A stretch of DNA of 64,000 nucleotides from Candidatus Streptomyces philanthi. Its GTDB lineage: Bacteria > Actinomycetota > Actinomycetes > Streptomycetales > Streptomycetaceae. This document shows, in pieces, positions 29,371 to 37,277 of this stretch (the stretch's first letter is position 1; each line of letters opens with the position of its first letter). The position numbers were made by a program, and so were the translations under genes. The notes under the pieces were generated by a model, which saw only the letters and a program-made list of their open reading frames with translations, made no database searches and was not told where the DNA came from. The DNA lies in assembly GCA_018114805.1 (NCBI GenBank), contig CP073042.1:6245501-6309500 (forward strand), written 5' to 3'.

Positions 29371-30621
29371 ATGCATATCTCATTCCTGATTCACAACGCG
29401 TACGGGATCGGCGGGACGATTCGCACTACGTACAACACTGCCCGCACGCTCGCGGAGCAGCACGACGTGGAGATCGTCTCCGTGTTCCGGCACCGCGACG
29501 AGCCGGTCTTCGACCCCGGCTCCAAGGTGACGTTGCGGCATCTGGTGGACATCCGTAAGAACAGCCCCGACTACGAGGGCGACGACCCGCGGTACACCAA
29601 GCCCGCCCGCGTGTTCCCGTACACCGAGGGCCGGTACAAGCAGTACAGCGAACTGACCGACCTGCGCGTCGCCGAGCACCTGGCGGGCCTGGAGACGGAC
29701 GTGGTGGTCGGCACCCGCCCCGGGCTCAACTGTCACATCGCCCGCGAGGCGCGGCGCGGGATCGTGCGCGTGGGGCAGGAGCACCTGACCCTGAGCACGC
29801 ACTCCAAGGGGCTGAAGAAGACGCTGCGCGGCCTGTACCCGAGGCTGGACGCGGTGACCACGGTCACCGAGGCCGACGCCAACACCTACCGGCGCCAGAT
29901 GCGGCTGCCCGGGGTGCGGGTGGAGGCGGTGCCCAACAGCATTCCGGAGCCGGGGATCTCCCCGGCCGACGGCACCGGCAAGTGGGTCGTGGCCGCCGGC
30001 CGGCTGGCCCCGGTGAAGCGGTACGACCTGTTGGCCAAGGCGTTCGCCAAGGTCGTGGCGCAGCGCCCGGACTGGCGCCTGCGGATCTACGGTGGCGGCG
30101 CGGAGCGGGACAAGCTGCGCGCCCTCATCCACCGCCTCGGGCTCTACAACCACGTCTACCTCATGGGCCCCGCCAACCCGCTCGACCCCGAGTGGGTCAA
30201 GGGCTCGATCGCCGCCGTCACCTCCAGCCTCGAGTCGTTCGGCATGACGATCGTCGAGGCGATGCGCTGCGGGCTGCCGGTCGTCTCCACCGACTGCCCG
30301 CACGGCCCCGGCGAGATCATCGAGGACGGTGTGGACGGCCGCCTGGTGCCCGTCGGCGACGTCAACGCGATCGCCGGCGCCCTCCTCGACCTGATCAATA
30401 ACGACGAACTGCGCCAGCGCATGGGCGGCGCCGCGCTCGCGAACTCGGCCCGCTTCGCCCCCTCCCAGGTCGCCGGCCGGTACGAGGCGCTCTTCAGTGA
30501 CCTGATGTCGCGCGGCGGACTGCGCGGCTCGCTCCACCGCACGCGAGGCGCCCTGCTCAGTGGCGTGTACGCGACCAAGGACGTCGGACGACAGGCGTTC
30601 AGAAAGGTACGTGCCGCATGA
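29371..30621 (+). CDS. Glycosyltransferase family 4
   Basis: A GT-B fold retaining glycosyltransferase of 416 residues. The N-terminal Rossmann half begins MHISFLIHNAYGIGGTIRTT with a glycine-rich acceptor loop. The C-terminal half has WVVAAGRLAPVKRYDLLAKA (donor-phosphate loop), RLRIYGGGAERDKLRALI and the nucleotide-sugar EX7E site in SSLESFGMTIVEAMRCGLPV. No membrane span is seen. Its last codons overlap the start of the next gene (ATGA), so they form one unit. The sugar and acceptor are unknown; the neighbour suggests a cell-surface or teichoic-acid-type polymer. Confidence 0.88.
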   Translation: MHISFLIHNAYGIGGTIRTTYNTARTLAEQHDVEIVSVFRHRDEPVFDPGSKVTLRHLVDIRKNSPDYEGDDPRYTKPARVFPYTEGRYKQYSELTDLRVAEHLAGLETDVVVGTRPGLNCHIAREARRGIVRVGQEHLTLSTHSKGLKKTLRGLYPRLDAVTTVTEADANTYRRQMRLPGVRVEAVPNSIPEPGISPADGTGKWVVAAGRLAPVKRYDLLAKAFAKVVAQRPDWRLRIYGGGAERDKLRALIHRLGLYNHVYLMGPANPLDPEWVKGSIAAVTSSLESFGMTIVEAMRCGLPVVSTDCPHGPGEIIEDGVDGRLVPVGDVNAIAGALLDLINNDELRQRMGGAALANSARFAPSQVAGRYEALFSDLMSRGGLRGSLHRTRGALLSGVYATKDVGRQAFRKVRAA

Positions 30622-31562
30622 CGACCCCCTCTGCACAACTGCCCACGCCCGCCTCCCGGCCCGAGCCCGAGGCGAGCGCGCCGCTGCGCGCGGACAGCGT
30701 CGCCGACTCCGCGGGCGGCCTCACCTTCGACATCGACCTCACGCTGCCCGACCCCGCCGACTGGAACGCGGCGCTCGTGCTCAGGCTCCGGGGCGACGCC
30801 GAGGGCGCCGACGAGGTGCGGCTGCCGCTGTCGCCGGCCGGCGAGCGGCGGGTACGGGCCGTGCTGCCCAGCACGGTCGCGCTGCCCGAGGGCCGCTGGG
30901 ACGTGTACGTGGCCGTGGGCGACGAGCGGCCGCAACGGCTGGCACCCGGCCTGAACGACCTGCGCTCGCTGGTGGACCGCAGGCCGGGCCCGAGCCTGTC
31001 GCCGCTGGCCGTGTGCATCCCGTACACCACCAAGCACGGCAACCTCTCGCTGCGGAGCTGGCTGCGCGCCCCGCACGCGGAGGCCGGCGAACTGCGGGTG
31101 GCGGACGGCACGCTGACCGGGCGCGGCCGGCTCTACCGGGTGGAGCGCCCGGTGGCCTGGCTGACCGGCGCGGTGGTACGGGCCCGGCTGCGCCGCGACC
31201 CGTCGGTGGAGCATGAGGTCCCCGTCACCGCGGACTACGCCGACTTCGACTTCTGGCTGGCCTACGCGGACCTGGCCGCGCACTGGGACGGCGGGCAGGA
31301 CGTGTGGGACCTGTGGCTGGCCCGGGCCGACGGGGCCGAGGAGGGCGAGGGCCACGCGGCGGAAGCGGCGGCGGGGACCGCCCCGGCGGACCGGTCGTCC
31401 GCGACGCGGGTGCGCATCGCGCGCATCCTGGACGACGTCGTGGACAAGAAGCCCGTCTTCGCCTACCCGGCGCTGTCGTTGGGCACCGACCGCGGCACGG
31501 TCCGCGTCACCCCGTACTACACGGCGGACAACGACCTCTCGGTGCGTGTCGAGGGGGCGTAG
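30618..31562 (+). CDS. Hypothetical protein coupled to the glycosyltransferase
   Basis: ATG 30618 overlaps the glycosyltransferase stop. The 314-residue product is soluble and beta-rich: LTFDIDLTLPDPADWNAALV, EGRWDVYVAVGDERPQRLAP, FDFWLAYADLAAHWDGGQDVW and RVRIARILDDVVDKKP. Two repeated immunoglobulin-like units (about residues 30-130 and 130-230) seem likely from spacing of DVYV/DVWDLWL strands. Such proteins are found next to GT4 enzymes in Streptomyces and may bind the product glycan. It is intact. Confidence 0.65.
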   Translation: MTTPSAQLPTPASRPEPEASAPLRADSVADSAGGLTFDIDLTLPDPADWNAALVLRLRGDAEGADEVRLPLSPAGERRVRAVLPSTVALPEGRWDVYVAVGDERPQRLAPGLNDLRSLVDRRPGPSLSPLAVCIPYTTKHGNLSLRSWLRAPHAEAGELRVADGTLTGRGRLYRVERPVAWLTGAVVRARLRRDPSVEHEVPVTADYADFDFWLAYADLAAHWDGGQDVWDLWLARADGAEEGEGHAAEAAAGTAPADRSSATRVRIARILDDVVDKKPVFAYPALSLGTDRGTVRVTPYYTADNDLSVRVEGA

Positions 31563-31669
31563 CGAACACCGGGCAGAGCGGGGCGGCCTGGGAAAGGCCG
31601 TCGTGGGACGGGAACGATGGGCATGGTCCGGGGCGAGTGGGGCACTTGATTCTCCTGGAGGTGCGAACT

Positions 31670-31845
31670 ATGGTTCCTGTTCTACTCGTTTCGTTCTGCT
31701 GCTGGCCCTCCTCCTGTTCGGCGCCGGCTTCGCGGTCAAGATGCTGTCGTGGATCGCCATCGCCCTGTTGGTCATCTGGCTGCTCGGTTTCTTGGTGCGC
31801 TCCACCACACCGAGCGGCCACCGCTCCCGGTGGTACCGATGGTGA
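31670..31845 (+). pseudogene. Small hydrophobic membrane protein, frameshifted
   Basis: ATG 31670 lies behind TGGAGGT, a strong ribosome site. The first codons read MVPVLLV; after about 31690 the hydrophobic sequence continues in another frame as LLLALLLFGAGFAVKMLS and IAIALLVIWLLGFLVRS, ending RSRWYRW at 31845. The corrected protein has about 57 residues and two membrane segments, like the short hydrophobic proteins common in Streptomyces. As it stands, the first frame runs on in Ser/Cys-rich nonsense. Confidence 0.65.
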
Positions 31846-32058
31846 GCGAGCCGGCCCGGGCGCGCGGCAGACCACCACGTGACTGCCGCGCCCAGCGAGC
31901 CGCCCGGCGAGGGGCCCGCACCCGACACGTCGTTCGGTGCGGGCCCCTCGCCGCCCGTGGGCCCGTGCCCGCGCCCGACCGTCGGGCTCGGGGGCGGGCG
32001 GTGCCGCACGGCTCCTCGCGGACCGTAGCTGTCCGCGACGGCTGACAGACTGCTGCCC

Positions 32059-33059
32059 ATGTTGGAGACCTCGGCCCGACTCCTGCGTCTGCTCTCGCTG
32101 TTGCAGACCCACGGCGGCCTCGCATCGGCGGACCGGTACGGCGCGTGCGGCGGACGCCGTAGCTGGGCGGGCGCGGAGCTAGCCGAGCGCCTCGGCGTCA
32201 CCCCGTGCACCATCCGCCGCGACGTGGACCGGCTGCGCGAACTCGGCTACCCGGTGCACTCCGTGCCGGGCACCGCAGGCGGCTACCAGCTCGGCGCGGG
32301 CGCCGAGCTGCCGCCGTTGCTGCTCGACGACGACGAGGCGGTGGCCGTCGCGTGGGGCTGCGGATGGCCCCCGCCGGGGTGGAGGGCATCGACGAGAGCA
32401 CCGTGCGCGCCCTGGTCAAGCTGGAGCAGGTGCTGCCGGACCGGCTGCGCCGCCGGGTCTCGGCGCTCAACACGTACACGGTGCTGATGATCGGCGCGCC
32501 CGGTCACGCCGCCATCGACCCGCGGGTGCTGACCGAGCTGGCGCACGCCTGCCGGGACCGGGAGCGGGTCCGCTTCGAGTACCGGGACCACGGGGGCGGG
32601 GTGAGCCGCCGCACGACCGAGCCGTACCGCCTGGTGTGTTCGCGGGCGCGCTGTTACCTGGTCGCGTGGGACCTCGACCGCGCCGACTGGCGCACCTTCC
32701 GGGCCGACCGCATCACCCCCAAACCACCCCACGGCCCCCCTTCGAACACCGTGAGCCGCCCGCCGAGGACCTGGCCGTCTACGTGGTCGCGGGGCGTGTC
32801 CGTGACCGCGTACGCGCACCGCGACACCGTGCTGTTGCGGGTCCCGGTGGAGCGCGCCGCGGAGCGGATCTCGCCGTCGGCCGGGGTCCTTGAGGCGGTG
32901 GACGACCACTCCTGCCTGCTGCACACCGCCGCGCACGCGCTGGACGTGCTGGTCCTGCACATCGTCCTGGCGGGCTTCGACTTCGAGGTGCGCGAACCGG
33001 CCGAGCTGCGCGAGCACATCAGAGGGATTCGCGACCGCCTCGACCGGGCTCTGCCGTGA
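32059..33059 (+). pseudogene. DeoR/WYL-type transcriptional regulator, about three frameshifts
   Basis: The N-terminal helix-turn-helix is present: ETSARLLRLLSLLQTHGG, ELAERLGVTPCTIRRDVDRL and ELGYPVHSVPGTAGGYQLG. The frame changes near 32360, after which AGVEGIDESTVRALVKLEQV and the WYL-domain part RVRFEYRDHGGG, TEPYRLVCSRARCYLVAWDL follow. Between about 32715 and 32795 a third frame (PPFEHREPPAEDLAVYVV) fits the family better than the open one, so a further pair of shifts is likely. The C-terminus ends IRGIRDRLDRALP at 33059. The last 41 bp overlap the 3' end of ctaD on the other strand. The gene is probably dead. Confidence 0.75.
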
Positions 33060-34701
33060 TGCTCGACTCTTCCAGCTGTGCCACCCGCGGGTGGTGCAGG
33101 TCGAAGGCGGGCGACTCGGAGCGGATGCGGGGCAGCGCGAGGAAGTTGTGCCGCGGCGGCGGGCAGGAGGTCGCCCACTCCAACGAGCGGCCGAACCCCC
33201 ACGGGTCCTCCACGGCCACCGGCGGCGCGTAGCGCGCGGTCTTCCAGACGTTGTAGAGGAACGGCAGCGTGGACAGGCCGAGCAGGAAGGCGCCGACGGT
33301 GGAGACCATGTTGAGCGCGGTGAAGCCGTCGGCCGTCAGGTAGTCCGCGTACCGGCCCGGCATGCCCTCCACGCCCAGCCAGTGGTGGACCAGGAACGTG
33401 GTGTGGAAGCCGACGAACAGGGTCCAGAAGTGGATGCGGCCCAGGCGCTCGTCGAGCATCTTGCCGGTGAGCTTCGGCCACCAGAAGTAGAAGCCGGCGA
33501 ACATCGCGAAGACGACCGTGCCGAAGACCACGTAGTGGAAGTGGCCCACCACGAAGTAGCTGTCGGTGACGTGGAAGTCCAGCGGCGGCGAGGCCAGGAT
33601 GACGCCGGTCAGGCCGCCGAACAGGAAGCCGATCGACCACAGCATCGGCGTCTCGAAGGAGATCGACCCGTGCCACATGGCGCCGATCCAGTTGAAGAAC
33701 TTCACCCCGGTCGGCACCGCGATCAGGAAAGACAGGAAGGAAAAGAAGGGCAGCAGCACCGCTCCGGTGGCGAACATATGGTGGGCCCAGACGACCACGG
33801 ACAGTCCCGTGATGGCCATCGTCGCCCCGATCAGCATCACGTAGCCGAAGACCGGCTTGCGGGAGAAGACCGGGATGATCTCCGTGATGATGCCGAAGAA
33901 CGGCAGCGCGATGATGTAGACCTCTGGGTGCCCGAAGAACCAGAACAGGTGCTGCCACAGGATCGCCCCGCCGTACTCCGCCTCGAAGACCACCGCCCCG
34001 AAGCGCCGGTCCGCCTCCAGGCACAGCAGCGCGGCGGCCAGTACGGGGAAGGCGATGAGCACCAGGATCGAGGTGAACAGCACGTTCCAGGTGAAGACGG
34101 GCATTCGGAACATCGTCATGCCGGGTGCGCGCATCCCGATGATGGTGGTGAGGAAGTTGACCGAGCCCAGGATCGTGCCGAAGCCCGACAGCGCCAGGCC
34201 CATGATCCACAGGTCGGCGCCGATGCCGGGCGAGTGGGTGGCGCTGTTGAGCGGCGCGTAGGCGAACCAGCCGAAGTCGGCCGCGCCGTTCGGCACCAGC
34301 ATGCCGCTGCTCACCATGAGCCCGCCGATGAGGAACAGCCAGTACGAGAGCATGTTCAGGCGCGGGAAGGCCACGTCGGGGGAGCCGATCTGGAGCGGCA
34401 TGATCTCGTTGGCGAACCCGGCGAAGGTCGGCGTCGCGAACAGCAGCAGCATGATCGTGCCGTGAAGCGTGAACGCCTGGTTGAACTGCTCGTTCGAGAC
34501 GAGTTGCAACCCCGAGCGGGCCAGCTCGGCCCGCATCACCAGAGCCAGTAACCCCCCGAGCAGGAAGAAGCCGAACGCGGTGATCAGGTAGAGGTGACCG
34601 ATCTTCTTGTGGTCGGTCGTCGTCAGCCAGTCCACCACCACGCGGCCGGGCCGCCGCTCCCGAACCGGCCCGGTAGCCGCCTGAGCGGTCTCCGTTCCCA
34701 T
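33019..34701 (-). CDS. ctaD: Cytochrome c oxidase subunit I (aa3 type)
   Basis: The catalytic subunit of the terminal oxidase that reduces O2 and pumps protons, in the membrane with twelve helices. Residues seen are the low-spin haem His in AFTLHGTIMLLLF, the CuB site WFFGHPEVYIIALPFFG with the His-Tyr pair, VVWAHHMF for the two CuB His, and GHFHYVVFG for haem a3 and a. It has 560 residues. ATG 34701 follows GGGAGCACCC. No ctaC, ctaE or ctaF lies beside it, so it is probably a second, solitary ctaD copy. It is intact. Confidence 0.95.
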   Translation of the reverse strand: MGTETAQAATGPVRERRPGRVVVDWLTTTDHKKIGHLYLITAFGFFLLGGLLALVMRAELARSGLQLVSNEQFNQAFTLHGTIMLLLFATPTFAGFANEIMPLQIGSPDVAFPRLNMLSYWLFLIGGLMVSSGMLVPNGAADFGWFAYAPLNSATHSPGIGADLWIMGLALSGFGTILGSVNFLTTIIGMRAPGMTMFRMPVFTWNVLFTSILVLIAFPVLAAALLCLEADRRFGAVVFEAEYGGAILWQHLFWFFGHPEVYIIALPFFGIITEIIPVFSRKPVFGYVMLIGATMAITGLSVVVWAHHMFATGAVLLPFFSFLSFLIAVPTGVKFFNWIGAMWHGSISFETPMLWSIGFLFGGLTGVILASPPLDFHVTDSYFVVGHFHYVVFGTVVFAMFAGFYFWWPKLTGKMLDERLGRIHFWTLFVGFHTTFLVHHWLGVEGMPGRYADYLTADGFTALNMVSTVGAFLLGLSTLPFLYNVWKTARYAPPVAVEDPWGFGRSLEWATSCPPPRHNFLALPRIRSESPAFDLHHPRVAQLEESSITAEPGRGGRESL

Positions 34702-35260
34702 GGGTGCTCCCTCTGGGCGTCTGCTCTGCCGGGTTTCGGGTACCCGCCATCATGCGGGGCACCTGCGGCGGGCGTGACGGTACGACACGCGTACGGCGCA
34801 CCGTTTCGCCCGCTTCTGCCCCGTCCGTGAGCCCCTTATGAGGGCCTGTGCGGGGATCGTTGTCGGGCTTGTCTGGTGTGTCTGGCATGTGGGCGTCAGC
34901 GCGGGAAGTCGGTACGTGTAGCTATGGCCAAACCTGTGTGCGAACGGCCAGATCAATGTGGTGGAATTGTGCGCTCCCTGTGTGATGCGGTATGCATTTC
35001 CGTTAGCTGTTCAATTTCCATACCCGCAGCCGCCGCACGGCGCGCGACGCGACCCTTTTCGGGCGCCGAAATGAGAAATTGGTGAGAACTCGGCCGCCCC
35101 TTCCGGCGGGGAACGGAAGGCCCTTACGGGTGACGCGGGGGACGGCAAACCGGGCCGCGTTTTCTGTGACACAAGTGTGACCAGTGAGGCGCCCGTGGGC
35201 CACGTCCCGCTGGCGGGGCCCGTCTTCCGCCACCCGACGGGGCCGCCTACGGTGGCTGGC
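34702..35260. other. Divergent intergenic region of ctaD and I78 gene
   Basis: About 560 bp, less GC-rich between 34900 and 35100 (TGTGCGAACGG, TGTGATGCGG, GAGAAATTGG). It must hold both promoters. No RNA gene, ORF with normal codon use or clear operator was found. Confidence 0.4.
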
Positions 35261-35476
35261 ATGGCACCTCTACCCAACCCCCCGGCCGAACCGGCCGACG
35301 ACCTGGACTCCTACGTCGGACTCGGCGGCGAGGCCGCCGAGCGGCGGGCCAGGGAGCGCGGCTGGACCACCGTCAGGTCGCTGCCCAAGGGCGCGATCAT
35401 CACCATGGAGTACCCGACCGCCCGACTGAATTTCACCGTCGAGGACGGCGTCGTCGAGCGCTGCTGGAAGGGCTGA
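35261..35476 (+). CDS. I78-type peptidase inhibitor-like small protein
   Basis: A 71-residue soluble protein. ATG 35261 is chosen because it gives the family length (MAPLPNPPAEPADDLDSYVG); a GTG-started longer form from 35177 is possible. The core is AERRARERGWTTVRSLPKGA, then ITMEYPTARLNFTVEDGVVE and a final RCWKG. The strand RLNF..DGVV..C pattern matches the Inhibitor I78 family of potato-inhibitor-I-like protease inhibitors. No signal peptide is evident, so it may act inside the cell or simply share the fold. Confidence 0.7.
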   Translation: MAPLPNPPAEPADDLDSYVGLGGEAAERRARERGWTTVRSLPKGAIITMEYPTARLNFTVEDGVVERCWKG

Positions 35477-35500
35477 CCCGGCGCCGGCGGAGACCCGGCG

Positions 35501-35552
35501 CCCACGGCGAAGGCCCCGACGCTCGATGGAGCGTCGGGGCCTTCGCCGTGGG
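35501..35552. terminator. Long bidirectional terminator
   Basis: A perfect 24-bp stem: 35501-35524 pairs base for base with 35529-35552 around a GATG loop. It stands between the convergent I78 and PAP2 genes, 25 bp after the first stop and 66 bp from the second, and can serve both. Confidence 0.9.
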
Positions 35553-35618
35553 TGGCCCGCCGGTGTGCGCGCCGGTCGTGCCGCGGCCGCGCGGGCGGCG
35601 CCGCGCGGCCCTGGGCCG

Positions 35619-36638
35619 TCAGCCGCCGGTGCGTCCGCGCGGGGCGCCGGCCGAGCCGAGCGGCGCGCCGCGGGAGCGGTCCGAGTGCGGCGGGCGACGG
35701 CTGCCGGTCGGGGTGACGGGGGTGCGCTCGGAGCGCGCGGTGTGCGGCCGGGCCGGGTGGTGCGGCCAGCCCTCCGGGGCCCGCGCGGCCCCGCCGGCGC
35801 GGCCGGCCAACGGCAGCCGCTCGCGGGTGTGGTGCTCCTCGTCCGGGGTGGCCCGCAGCGTGCTCAGCGCCGGGTTGGCCAGCGTGGCCGCCGGCTGCGG
35901 GGTGAACAGCGAGCCCGCGCGCAGACGCGCCCAGGCGATCCGCAACACCATCTCGGCCCATGCCATCGGGGCCTCGAACATCGGCAGCGCCAGCAGGATC
36001 AGCAGGCCGGCGGCCCAGCCGAGGAGGACGTCGCTGACCCAGTGCGTGCCGAGGTAGACCGTCGTCATACCGACGCCCAGGGTGACTACTGAGGCGATCA
36101 CGGAGGCGACCCTGCGGGCCCCCGGCGTGGTCGCCAGGTAGGCCAGCACACCCCAGGTGACCACGGCGTTCGCGGTGTGACCCGAAGGAAATATATCGCC
36201 GTCAGCCCACATCTCGTTCGAGCCGACCACGGTCGCGTAGTGCGGGCCCAGGCGGCCCATCCCCAACTTCGCGGCCCCCACCGTCGCGTTCAGCAGCAGC
36301 AGCGAGGTGCCGAGCAGCAGCAGCGGGCGCGGGCTGCGCTGCTGCCAGCAGCACCAGCCGAGCCAGGCGGTCACCATGACGGCCGTGGGCCCGCGCTGGC
36401 CGAGCACGACGAAGTAGTCCAGGAAGGTGTGGAATTCCGGCCACTGCTTGTACGGCCGGAACAACATGACTTGCCAGTCGAGCTTCACCAGCCAGGAGGT
36501 GGTGAGCACGCCGACCACCGTGGCCACGTAGACCGCGAGAGTGGACCCCAGCAGCCAGCCCCGCGTCCGCGTCATGCGCGGTCGCGCGACTTTGGCTGGG
36601 CGCTCCTCCGCCTGAGGAAGCTTGTCATCGGTACGCAC
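35619..36638 (-). CDS. PAP2-family membrane phosphatase
   Basis: An integral membrane phosphatase of the PAP2/undecaprenyl-pyrophosphatase-like fold, 339 residues. About five to six helices (GWLLGSTLAVYVATVVGVL; LLLLGTSLLLLNATVGAAKL) surround the sites. Motif 2 is FPSGHTANAV, complete. Motif 1 is KLGMGRLGP, where the usual Arg-Pro is Gly-Pro. Motif 3 is TTVYLGTHWVSDV, with His and Asp kept but the usual Arg replaced. A hydrophilic Arg/Pro-rich tail of about 90 residues follows. Lipid phosphate is the likely substrate, but the altered Arg positions make activity uncertain. Confidence 0.82.
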   Translation of the reverse strand: MRTDDKLPQAEERPAKVARPRMTRTRGWLLGSTLAVYVATVVGVLTTSWLVKLDWQVMLFRPYKQWPEFHTFLDYFVVLGQRGPTAVMVTAWLGWCCWQQRSPRPLLLLGTSLLLLNATVGAAKLGMGRLGPHYATVVGSNEMWADGDIFPSGHTANAVVTWGVLAYLATTPGARRVASVIASVVTLGVGMTTVYLGTHWVSDVLLGWAAGLLILLALPMFEAPMAWAEMVLRIAWARLRAGSLFTPQPAATLANPALSTLRATPDEEHHTRERLPLAGRAGGAARAPEGWPHHPARPHTARSERTPVTPTGSRRPPHSDRSRGAPLGSAGAPRGRTGG

Positions 36639-37277
36639 TCAATCGACATTACATTGCGTGACAGGTTACATCGGTCGATCACGTCTCTTTGTGATGACGA
36701 TGTGATGTGGAGAGGGTCTCGTTCTCCGCATTGCCGTTCACGATTTCACGGAATGCCGGGAGTCCTTGTCTATTCCCGTAGCGCTTCTCATCGGGATCAG
36801 ACGGAACCCGTTTATTCTATTAGCGCTCCTCTGTTTATCGCTGATTTGCCATGACGTTCCCCGCCGTTTCCTGTCCGGTTGCCGGGCGGCGATCGCCCCG
36901 GTCGGACGTGCGGTGATCATCTCGGTGAACGGCCGGTGTCGCGGCTCGGGTCCCGCGCGACGACCCCTGGCGCGCGATCACATCCGGCCATAGTGCGCGC
37001 CGGTGGCCCCGCGCACGCCGCGGCACCGGTTCGGGCCGTGGCCCGGCCGGGGGTGCGAGGCTCGGGCGGGGTGTGAGCGCAGGTCAGACAGATGGTTGGG
37101 ACAAATGGGGCAAGGGGTTCAAGGGGCGGTGAGGTACGTGGCCCCCACCGTGACTCGCGTACGCTGACGTCTCACTCGCCCGATCCGCAGGGCCACCGGA
37201 CTGCCTTCTCGACGTCACGTCGGCGTCATGCCCCGAGCAGGTCCCGCGCCGCGAGCGCACCACAGGGAGGTACCTCT
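36639..37277. other. Large intergenic region with AT-rich segment
   Basis: About 640 bp. The part 36640-36850 is far below the window's average in GC (TTTATTCTATTAGC near 36805) and may hold the PAP2 promoter. A TTG-started 75-codon frame at 36766 has no ribosome site and poor codon use. The remainder is GC-rich. The ribosome site of the MFS gene, GGGAGGT, is at 37265-37271. Confidence 0.45.

Noticed and set aside
36766..36993. A TTG-started 75-codon frame with a hydrophobic start
   Set aside because: No ribosome site; AT-rich first part and poor codon use in the second. Probably non-coding.
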